DNA from: Tubiluchus corallicola
Lineage: Eukaryota > Priapulida > Priapulimorpha > Priapulimorphida > Tubiluchidae
NCBI GenBank assembly: GCA_030141605.1
Contig: JAQGDQ010000056.1
Location: 498,001-558,000 of the forward strand
Length of the DNA: 60,000 nt
Direction of reading: 5' to 3'
Shown here: piece after piece, positions 50,101 to 60,000 of the stretch
Layout: every line of letters begins with the position of its first letter
Position numbering within the stretch: the first letter of the stretch is position 1
Program-made: the position numbers and the translations under genes
Notes under the pieces: model-generated
Databases searched by the model: none
Seen by the model: the letters and a program-made list of their open reading frames with translations, nothing else
Told to the model about the DNA's origin: nothing

Positions 50101-53100
50101 TAGTAATTAAATACAAGGGTTATTGTAAGGAGAGGCAAGAAGGACAAAAACGTGATGCCTGGATTCCGGAATGTAAAATTTACATACTCCTTTTGCAAAA
50201 TTACTAATGTACTTGGGAGTCCAGTTATTCAATGTTTATGAATGTTGTCGGAAATTCATTTTTCACTAGCTGTTATGCTGTCAAAAGTTGTTTTTCTAAA
50301 GTTTTTCTTTATATTTTGGATTGATTCATACTCTTTTTATTCTGTTCTGCAATAGATTTCTTTCTTTGTTTTTTTAAGGCGAGTTTAGTCTCGGATCACG
50401 TGAAGTTTTGAATGCTATTTTTAAAATAAAAAAAACTACATTTTTATTAAATTCTGATCTCAAATTTGATCTATAATTAAGACTTGTAGGCTACTGCAAA
50501 TAGAGCATCACTTCAACAGCATTAATTTCTATAGTTATTACACTTCATTAGCAATACAAAAAAGCACAAATTACTAAACATTATCACATTAATACAAATA
50601 TGATCTTTATGCACTAAATGCAACAGTTTTTTGCTTTATAGCCTGCTGTAAGTGAGCACACTTAAAGACACAGTGGCTTTTATTGACGTGAACACTTCAA
50701 AAGCTCTCTGCACATTGTTAAACATCAGCTACAATAGCATCGTCAAGCTGTTTTGTGAATCCTGAAAATCTTGCTGTTTTTGAGATTTTTGTTCACAGTG
50801 ATCAGTCAACAGTTCATACCTTTCTTAGGTACAAGATCAACGCAAAGTTTCCTGCCAAAGCAGACAGATGGACCAGGACAACAGCCTTGACCTTGAATGG
50901 TGCAGTGTGATGGGTCGTTGCACACAGCAGGAAAAGGACACGAGCGTAAACCCGATAGATTCGGGCACACAAGTCGTACTGCAAGATTTGCTCCTGTAAT
51001 ATTTACAGCAAAATTGGTGACAAACACAATCAGGAAATAAAGTATGCTCAGCTAATTTGCTCAACATTGCAATGTTTGTGAAATGTAAATATTTGTAAAG
51101 TAGCATTTTGACTGTTTTATTATTGCACATAACTATATCGTCTAAGCCAATTTCATTATGCAAACAATTTTATTTGCATCAAGTCGTTTGATTTGTGGAT
51201 AAGCTACAAATAAGGCTATGAAACGATGCTAGGAAGAATTCTATGTAAAACAATGCTGAATGAAAAATCTAAATGAGCAATATATGAATAAACTAATAAG
51301 GTAATGAAAATATTGCATCTCACAAAAATTATTGAATTCCTTGCACTTCAATTTATTTTTCAAAGTAATACACTAATATCAGGACTTGTAATTACTTACT
51401 ACAAAATGTTCTCACACTTAAGTAAAATAAAGTAGATTCGACATAACTCACATTATGAAGGATTAGACTGAAGGACTAAGACTAGAATTTTTAAAAGAAC
51501 TACGCTAGATACACAAGCAGTCATTACTTTCTACATGGAATTCGTACATTTACAGCTGACAAGTCAAAAAGATTCGTGTCTGTAGTAACCTTACATAGGC
51601 ATGTTTAGAATTCTGGTTTGCTATCTTGAAACAAGTCTTTAAAGACTATAATATTTACTTAACTATTGCTTTACCTAAGTGTTTTGATGGATTTACACTC
51701 ACTCTGGCTAGTTATATAGGTAAGGAGTGTATAAGAAACAGCATGATGTCTACACAGTATTTGTACAGCAATCTGCAAGTGGAGCCAGTTCTCTGCAACA
51801 AGGGCTAATAAATATAGACATTGTGGCAGAAAAAGAACCCGTTTTATTTTCAAGGATAATGCTCTAAGATGAGATGCTGAATTGATAGAGAACTAGAGGT
51901 GTCTAGCATTAATACACTTCCTCCCAAGAGTTAATGCCATAGGTTGTAATTGCAGGTCAAATATCTGTGCATCCCAGATAAGCCAGTTTTGAAGTAAATG
52001 CTCAAAGTCTCACAATAAAATTTGTTATGTGTACAAAGTTTCCAATTTAGTTCAGTATCAAAACACATAAAAGCATTGCAGGTTCTTTTTAGAATTTGTT
52101 GTGAACCATATGCCAAGTTGCACAATACCAAGTTATGCAGAATCTACTGTTTACCTGATTATTTTTATTTTTTTATATCCAAAGTAGAAACACTAAGTGA
52201 TCAACATTTAATGAGACAAACCTTCCTGACATTGCCCAGAATGCTCCACATTAAGTTTTGGGTTGGATAATTTTGCGCAGTCTAGGTGGCACTTGTTGTC
52301 ATAGGTTTGCCCATCAGATCCACATACCGGATCTAGCACAGTTGGACAAAAGCATGTTGGCGGCTCAGTTGGACATTCACCTTCTCTGTCCATTGAGAGT
52401 GTTGGATCTTGTCTTTGGGCACACTGCAGCTTACAGATATTGCCATATGTTTTTTTATCAGTTCCACAGACGGGACGGTAGGCTCTGTTGCAGTGGCAGA
52501 CAATGGACTTCGAGCTGCATTCTCCATCTGATACCTTCTGTATGTCTGGATTGCTGGCTTGTGCACATTGCAACTCACAAAGATTGCTGTACGTTATTCC
52601 GTCATTACCGCACACTGGTGTGTAATCTTCTGTGCATCTGCACAACTTGTCGCATTCACCATCAGTTAACTTTCTAAGATTTTGATCATTTTTCTGGGCA
52701 CACCTAAGGCGACACTGATTGTCATAAGTTTTTCCATCAGTTCCGCAAACAGGAGTGTAGTCTGTTGTGCAAGGACAAACTGACTGTGAACCACACTCAC
52801 CATCATAGCGCTTTATTAAATGAGGGTTATCTCTTTGAGCACATTCCAAACCACACTGATTGCCATATGTTTTTCCATCACTTCCACATACAGGGGTGTA
52901 ATCTGCAGTACAAATGCAAGGAGACGGTTTACGACATTCACCGTTATAAAGTTTAGTCAATTCAGGGTTATCTTTCTGAGCACATTCCAAACCACACTGA
53001 TTGCCGTACGTTTCTCCATCACTTCCGCAAACAGGGTTGTAGTCAGCAGTACAAACACAAGAAGATTGTTTGCCACATTCGCCTTCATAAAGCTTAGTCA

Positions 53101-56100
53101 GCCGTGGGTTATCTTTCTGAGCACATTCCAATCCACACTGATTGCCATATGTTTTTCCATCACTTCCACAAACAGGGGTGTAATCTGCAGTACAAACACA
53201 AGGTGACTGTCTACCACATTCTCCATCATGGCGCTTAACCAGTTGTGGGTTAGATTTTTGTGCACACTCTAGTCTGCACTGATTGCTGTAAGTTTTCCCA
53301 TCACTTCCACAGACAGGCCTGTAGTCTGCAGTGCAGATACAAATAGACCGACTTTCACACTCCCCACTGTAAAGTCTTGTCAAGTGGGGGTTATCTTTCT
53401 GGGCACACTCGAGATTGCACAGATTACTGTATGTTTTACCATCACTTCCACATACAGGATCATATTCGCGTGTACAGGAACAAGCTGCCAAACCAGTGCC
53501 ACATGGGCCAGATGAAGCTTTTGTAAGCTGTGGATTTTTTCTCTGAGCGCAGCCCAATAGGCAGGGATTGTTGTAAGTCTCACCATCGCTCCCGCAAACA
53601 GGATCTAATATTCGTGTACAGAAGCACCTGTCACGACTGCCTCCAGTAGGACAAGCACCTCTGTGGACTTGTTCTAATTCAGGCTTATCCTTTTGCGCAC
53701 AACTGAGAAGACACGGGTTGTTGTAGGTTAGGCCATCACTGCCACAAACTTCATTTAATTCCCTAGTGCAGAAGCAGAGCTTACTTTCCGTATCAGATTC
53801 GCACGGGCCATCTTTTAACTTTCTTAATTGTGGATTCGAGAACTGGGCACATGTGAGAAGACAGGGATTATTATATGTTGTATCATCATTTCCGCAGACT
53901 TGGTTCAATTCTCGAGAGCACGCACAAGGTTCTATAGCAAAATCCTGTACTGGACATTCACCTGCACTGATTTGTGCTAACTGCGGGTCGTTTTTCTCCA
54001 TGCATCTAAGAAAACATGGATTGTGATAGGTTATTCCATCAGAGCCACAGACTGGTTCTCTCTGCCTTGTACACTTGCACGATGGCTCATTAATTGTTGT
54101 GCAAGGACCATCACTCATCTTTAATAGTTGAGGCTGCTGTTGCTGTACACACAGTAGCTCACACAAATTACTGTAAGTTTTGAAGTCATTTCCACAGACA
54201 GGATTATTATCTAATGTGCAGCGACAAGCAGGAGGTGAATTCACAGTCTTGGAAACTGAAGATTTGAAAAATATTAGTTAAACTATTAGAAAATTAACTT
54301 ATCTGCACAATGAGAGCGCCTATGTCTTAAGTGCCTTTTCATTACTGATTTTTCAAGCTATTAGATATGAAGAAACCTAAAAATTAATAATATACGTACA
54401 CTAATATCCTGCCCGTGATGCCACATCTATTCTTAGATACTGTACATCAGAAAACCATCTATGCTGTGTGATTGCTTGATTTTCACGTGGATTCACAACA
54501 ACTTATACAAGCTTGCTTGGCTTCTTGCTCATAAATTTACAAGACATATCTTCTAGTTGTGAATCTTGTTTACCAACTTGACTTGATCTCTCCAAATTAA
54601 GATGTTGTACACTTATAGTACACAGCGGTTTAGAGGTGTTGTTCTTTTATCTTGCATTACTTGTAGTATTCATTATATAAGAGTATATTACTACCACAGA
54701 CACAAAATAGTTCCTATAATCAAATAACTTAATTGCCAAATTGTGCCAGTAAGCCTGCAATTCCGGACAAAGGGTCATACAAATTAAATATCATGCATTT
54801 CACTTAATATTTGTTTATTTGCTAACCAGTTTATCTTAAAATTAATTGTTTAATATATACTACCACATTTTTTTGCAATTTTATTTCAAAATTGAGGCTT
54901 TGTTTAATTCAGCACAAGTGCAAGAGGCCATCTTTAAATAAATGAAAGCAAAAGCTTTAGGCCTTGCTCGAACCATGTCAGTTTGTAAAAAATTAGGAGT
55001 CAAAGAATTAAACTACGGAATTATTGCTCTTGCAATAGCACTGAGTTATTTACGCACCTACACACTTTTCCTCACATGCTTGAATTGATTTAAAATTGTT
55101 GCCATTTCCTTGACAACCACCGTAGATGAACTCTTCACAGGATTTTGATTCTTCGTTGTAATAGTAGCGTCGGAAAGCGCCGCGGCAACGGCCTACTTTC
55201 TTTGGCAAGAGGCACCGTGCTGGTAATGCAAATAATATGTTTAGTTTTCACGAGAGTGTAAAACATACTTGAATAAATATTTTCAAGGCACCTCTGAATC
55301 CACCTGTTGTACAATTAAGAAAGAAGCTAGTTTGTTATCTTGCTCAGTTACAGTAATTGTTATAGGTAATGTAGCAAAAAGATTTTTCACTAATAATCTG
55401 ACCAGTTGAAAGTGAAAAATTGTATTTTGTTAACCATCTGTTTATTGTCCAATTTTGGTATAATGAACATCTATGTTACATATAATATATTGTTTTTCTG
55501 TTGCTATTATTAAAATGCACTTTTTAACTCAAAAATTTGATATGACTGAAATATGATTTTTTTCTTTTTTTAAATGCTTTTAATTTTTCGTTTTAGCCCT
55601 ATTTGTCAGAAACCATTTAGGGATGTAAAATATGTACTTCATGTAACAGAAAGCCATAAAACAGGCATCAATAAAATTACATCACAGTTTATATATGCAT
55701 GTTGTGAACTGGAACCTCCTTGCAACTTGCCTGGGTGTGCATTTCGTATTGTTTGTTGTTTCTGTTGACAACATGTGCCTCTATTTGTTCCTGCATTTGC
55801 TCTTGAAGGACCTTGACACTCTCCACCGGGACATGGATTAAAACCAACGACAAGGTTGCACAGTAATGGGGTATCGGGCATGTTGGGATCCTCCATGGGT
55901 GTATAGCCATCATAGCAAGCATCGGCATCAATGCCTAATTAAACATTTTGGCAAAAAAATTACCCACTTTCGCATTTATAAGTCACGTCATAAGAACACG
56001 TTGTTAATGGCACTATATTTCTAAACTATTATACAGCATGCATGCATATATTGGAATGACATGACTTTGTTACTCACAACCATTGTTAGACATGTTACCT

Positions 56101-57566
56101 GGAAAGCTTGTGTTACTTGTCAAAAGTTTTAATAAAGTCATTATACTTCTAAATTGCCTTACCTGGTAATTCAGTTGTAGACTCAGTTGTAGGTTCAGTA
56201 GTCGTATCTACTATAGGACAACACACAGCTTTGCGGTCGGCTATAGCTGTGAAGCATTCATAGCCATCCGGACAGAGAATTGCTGGCTTATTGAACAACC
56301 TGGGTGCGCATGTCAACTCAATGCTTGGGTTGTCTGGATCGGTTGCAGGCTTGCCTTCGTAACACGGGTTGAATTTTGGTTCTGGAGGGTGTTCAACTGG
56401 ACAGCACACCGCTGGAGCATCTGCTATATTGTCAAAGCACACATAGTTTTCTGGACATGGAAGACCTGGTCTGCCACCAAATCCACGTGAACATGGCCTG
56501 TTTTTGTCTGGATTATTTGGATCGGATGCTGGCTGGCCAGATTTACACGGATTAAATCTAGGTGGAGCCTCTGCAAAGATTATTGATTGTATTTGTGTAA
56601 AACTTGTTACTTAAACTTTTAAGTAAAATTTAAAAAAATATTTATGTTGTAGTGGGCATACGAAAGACAGTGTGGCATTTAATTACTATATTTTCGGTAC
56701 TGACATAGCTTACTGTATACCTGATTTCTTTATAGGGTCTACACAAGTCTTTGAAATTTCGCAGCTTGACACTTCACAGCAAAATTTTCCATCAGTGCAA
56801 TCCTGGTTAGTATCACATGCAAGATCTTTGATAGGTGTGGGAAGTGCATCCAAGATACAGAAGAAAAAGTTAGTTAAGTCTGGACATATTAATTCATCTG
56901 GAGGTCCTCCCAACACCTGAAACATAAATAGTTTGTATAAATATATATACAGCTTACAATCATACACATATCCTCAACCATCAGTTTGGTGACTATAAGT
57001 AGCCAAGTGGAGGGTTAGACGTTTTCATACTCGCTAATGTACTTCTTACAGTTAAACAGTTAAGGTTTAAAAGTTACAGAAAGTGTAGTTAACTATGCTT
57101 GCAGTTTATGTAGTTCAATGATAGATGATTTTGTTGTAGGTTATTTGTGACAAGAAAATAAAATTTAGATATTTTTTATGTACTATAGTTACATGACACC
57201 TAAAAGGCATACATCGAATTAATTTTCTTAATTTACAAAACAAAATCTATGAATGATCAATGTGTCAACCAGAAAAACTTTCACAGACAATTCTTAGTTA
57301 GGCCTATTTTACTACTTAATTTAGTATCGTTTGCAGACATCAGTAAAATTTCGTCTTTTTCAATAGCTTAACTGATTTGCGTTTTTGTCAGGCAACACTA
57401 TCAGGACTTGGGACGTAGTGATTAATAGTCATATGATTATTGTTGTGCACTCTTGAGGGCTGACAAAATTGTGAGGGCAGTATTTTTGAATAGACTGACT
57501 GTTGCAGTGAGAATTAGGAGTAAACAATCAAGGTATAGAAGCAATAAGGAAGAAAATGCAAGCAGA

Positions 57567-57599
<33 letters not shown>

Positions 57600-59581
57600 G
57601 GAGGGAGGGAGGGAGGGAGGTAGAGAGAGAGAGAGAGAGGGAGGGAGGGAGGTAGAGAGAGAGAGAGAGAGAGAGGGGGAGGGAGAGAGAGAGAGAGAGA
57701 GAGAGGGAGGAGGAAGACAGAGAGAGGAGGGAAGGAGTGAGAGAAAGAGAGAGAGAATAAAGGCAAAGAATAAAGCTCTGTGTATTGGAATGTGTGTTGC
57801 AAGGGGATAATTAACACATTTCCTTTCATTTAAAATGTATGGCTACTGGACTCCATACAAAACATCACTATTGATGAAGTACATATTTTCTTCTTTTGGT
57901 AATGTAGAAAAAAATCATTCTTTATTAATAAGATTTTGAAGTAAACTGACAAATTTTGCAAACGTCCAAATTTGCTTGCAGAATCTTAATAACTTCTTAC
58001 CTTTCTTACTTAATCAGTATATGTGTGCTTGCAAACCAAAACCGTCCATAAGTCGGCATAGTTGAAACTACGTTATGATGCTTCAAAGTAGAATGCACCA
58101 AAATTTTGGTCTAATAATAATTTTTTGTTTTTTATAAAAACAAATGCTAAATATACTGGACTTTTATATTCTAGCATCAAATTATCTAGAAAATGTCCAA
58201 AAAGTATTAAAAATTTAATTTTATAACCCCATGCAGAATTCTCTGCCTAGAAACTAGAAGTGCAATTGCAAAAAACTTTATTTTGAAACTTGGATAATAG
58301 CTCTTGGAAGCAGTCATTTTGCTTCCGTTTTTTCTGTTGCGAAGCCCAGACTTTTGTCAGGAAGAGCCATCTACTGGATTTAAACATAACTTTAATGTGC
58401 TCTTGTAAAGTCCATGGCAACCACACTTTAGTACGGTTGCTAAGTGTTTTGCAAAGGCATGACAAAAAACAATGGCTGACTTTAACAGAGATTTTCTCAA
58501 GATTATGTTTTTCACTGCATAGCATGCTCCTCAACTTCAATGTGGATTATCTCAGCTTAGAATTAACATAGAGTGATGAACTTGGTATCACATTGATCCT
58601 CATGAAATGGAGATGCAGGATACGTGAATAACTAGAAAACATTAATTGCCGATATATGGAGGATTTTGCTATGCATCCTCCTATAGCACACATATAATCT
58701 CCTTACACTTACAGTGTCTGGTTCAGAATCCTGTGAATCTGCAGCAAAAGCTTGGGGCTCCTCATTTTCTGTGAATAGAAAACATATTATACCATTGCAA
58801 TGAATACTGTAAAGCTTGAAAATATACACAGTTCATTCCTGAAATAATTTGCAACATAAAAATTCAAGAAATGAGTATGTCTTAGTAAAAACCATTTTAG
58901 GTAATGTGAGAACATTTTATCAAATTAACAAAAACTACATTTTCTGTGACATTAGCAGAATGGCTATTTATTAGCACTAAATTATTTTAGGAAGACACAT
59001 GTGGGATAAGGCAGCCTGAGAAATTCTCAAGAAGGTACATGATACAAAGAGATGAAAGTTATGACTGTTTTCATCAACTACCTCAGTAGTCTTAGGAGTG
59101 TAATAAGTGCTGGATCCCTGGTTCAATTCCTGGCTTCACAGTGCATTTTACATCACTTTGGGTCTTGAATATTTGAATAGAAAGAATCATCAAAAGAAAG
59201 GAATTAAGAAAACCTTTAATATATTACTACAGCATTACTCACCATCGCAAAAAGTGTAGCCTGGGCAATATTGCCCATTACATTGCAGTTTCAGTGTATG
59301 ACAGAACTGATTTCTTGGGCAAAGCGTTACCTAAATAAATGAAATACATTTACAAAATGCACCAGATAGGCACATATCATTGCAAAACTGCAACAAAAAA
59401 CTCATTGTTACTGTATTTCATTTTTTAAGAATTCAGTGATTAAGTGATTGATTTGTAAGCATACTAACCCTGCATGGATTAGACTGGCATTTACATACAG
59501 GACATTGTGTGTCTTCATCAATTTCAAAAATGTGACCATAATTGCAGTCCAAATTACAAGATCGGTCACAATGGGATGTAT
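47123..59581 (-). CDS. multi-domain protease inhibitor: antistasin-WAP-lustrin-Kunitz-Kazal(14), 5' partial
   Basis: Thirteen exons read right to left: 59469-59581, 59243-59330, 58713-58768, 56721-56916, 56163-56570, 55731-55934, 55058-55219, 52222-54255, 50820-50993, 49923-49973, 49240-49398, 48509-48547 and 47123-47481. They give at least 1346 residues. Domain order: an antistasin-like unit (CNLDCNYG..CPVCKC) and a PC-rich unit (NPCRVTLCP); an acidic linker; a WAP (KFCCE); two DPNNP-containing six-cysteine lustrin-like units with a Thr-rich tail; one variant of that unit; a Kunitz (FIYGGCQGNGNNF); fourteen Kazals; a WAP; a Gly linker; a WAP; a linker; and two Kunitz domains. All are secreted inhibitor folds, so the protein is probably an extracellular inhibitor of several serine proteases. 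The first exon begins in phase 1, so a signal-peptide exon must lie further right. One intron uses a GC donor at 55730. Confidence 0.85.
47619..47822. repeat. 105-bp tandem duplication
   Basis: Two diverged copies (47619-47723 and 47724-47822) share GACAGCATGCTAAAG and CATACAATCCTATCCTG-like segments. They lie in the intron before the terminal Kunitz exon. Confidence 0.8.
48337..48383. repeat. (GAGT)n(GA)n microsatellite
   Basis: A tetranucleotide run that passes into a GA run, in the last intron of the multi-inhibitor gene. Confidence 0.9.
52222..54255 (-). repeat. fourteen Kazal repeats in a single exon
   Basis: This 2034-base exon, phase 1 at both ends, has no intron and encodes fourteen Kazal domains of about 45 residues. 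Each shows C-x-C, PVCGxDxxTYxNxC and a closing GEC or GPC. The first two cysteines are one residue apart, a non-classical Kazal form. Repeats 7-10 are the most alike (CTADYxPVCGSDGKTYGNQC), which suggests recent unit expansion in the middle. Repeats 1, 13 and 14 are the most diverged. The residue two after the second cysteine, usually P1, varies: L in 1, R in 2-6 and 13, A in 7-10, T in 11 and 14, E in 12. Confidence 0.9.
57558..57760. repeat. GA/GGGA purine tract
   Basis: About 200 bases are almost purely purine on the plus strand, (GA)n alternating with (GGGA)n blocks, in a 1.8-kb intron of the multi-inhibitor gene. The Arg/Glu and Leu/Ser open frames over it are compositional artefacts. 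Confidence 0.95.
59078..59150 (+). mobile_element. possible tRNA-derived SINE head
   Basis: GGTTCAATTCC at 59120-59130 matches the polymerase III B box. A one-mismatch A box (TACCTCAGTAG) lies 41 bases upstream at 59079-59089, the tRNA spacing. It does not fold into a complete tRNA by eye, so a SINE head is likelier than a tRNA gene. It is in an intron, antisense to the host gene. Confidence 0.4.
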
Positions 59582-60000
59582 CTAAAATGTTAAGCAGAAA
59601 ATGAAACAAGCCTGCAGCTATACAGTACATTACATAATTATATCTTGTCAATATAACACGACACGTGCTGTGAGGTTCACCCATCAAATATTAATAAAAC
59701 ATGAGGTTTATTATACTAGCAATAAATTATAATGAGCCAAATTTAAATAATTCATGATGTAACAATAATAACTCGGTGATCTTGCAATTTCTTCCCTCTA
59801 ATGGGACTATCACATAGCTCCTAAAATAGGCCAGTTTTCGATAATAGCTCAATGCAAAAACCCAAGTCTTTCAGAAAACAAAAACCAGTTTTTAGCACAG
59901 CAAATGAACTTTTGGATGATAGGAAGTATTCAAGTTTATAATTTTGCAACAATGCTCTGAAGCAGTCAATGGGTCATTTTTGCTTCTCGTTTTCTTCCAC
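59582..60000. other. right edge, expected intron of the multi-inhibitor gene
   Basis: The first visible exon starts in phase 1 at 59581, so this stretch should be intron leading to an upstream exon. I find no signal peptide or cysteine-rich exon in it. Confidence 0.5.

Noticed and set aside
52258-53206. Several plus-strand frames opposite the Kazal exon
   Set aside because: These are antisense shadows of a repetitive, stop-poor cysteine-rich exon; their repeats mirror the Kazal period.
57437-57829. 130-codon Ser/Leu/Pro-rich frame and its Arg/Glu antisense
   Set aside because: This is a direct translation of the GA/CT microsatellite.
58247-58571. Overlapping open frames over 90 codons on both strands
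   Set aside because: No recognisable motif, and no splice sites fit the surrounding gene's phase. I could not support either strand as coding.

Overview
This is an AT-rich animal nuclear DNA window with intron-rich genes (GT-AG splice sites, short exons, introns of roughly 0.1-2.4 kb). It holds two deeply conserved housekeeping-type animal genes (TTC6-like and TATDN3), secreted cysteine-rich genes, and relics of hAT, Tigger/pogo, MULE-like, Harbinger and LINE elements. The lustrin-type cysteine modules, the one-residue C-x-C Kazal repeats and the antistasin-like module point to a non-vertebrate metazoan (sponge, cnidarian or lophotrochozoan are all possible). The sequence alone does not settle the phylum.

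Layout. (1) 488-4055 and 5000-9699, plus strand: two adjacent secreted-protein genes, each with a signal-peptide exon followed by phase 1-1 exons that each encode one eight-cysteine WAP-like or one six-cysteine lustrin-type domain. (2) 31584 down to about 10049, minus strand: a 19-exon TPR protein resembling TTC6, whose long introns carry several DNA-transposon copies. (3) 31585-36189: a transposon graveyard with a LINE reverse-transcriptase tail, a complete hAT MITE with target-site duplication, and a frameshifted Harbinger transposase fragment. (4) 36190-44508, plus strand: a nine-exon TatD-family hydrolase (TATDN3) with all metal ligands, followed by a spliced small reading frame whose ATG overlaps its stop codon. 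(5) 59581 down to 47123, minus strand: a very large multi-inhibitor gene, 5' incomplete at the right edge. It encodes an antistasin-like unit, a WAP, three lustrin-like units, a Kunitz, fourteen Kazal domains in one 2-kb exon, two more WAPs and two terminal Kunitz domains.

The outer genes share the same WAP and lustrin-type exon modules and the same phase 1-1 splicing, so the window looks like a locus of secreted protease-inhibitor or extracellular-matrix genes that surrounds two unrelated intracellular genes. The strongest candidates for something undescribed are the 14-Kazal multi-inhibitor with its P1-residue pattern, the WAP-lustrin array genes that are still duplicating, and the possible dicistronic micro-ORF behind TATDN3. 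Exon limits were read by eye from splice consensus and phase continuity; no transcript or database evidence was available.
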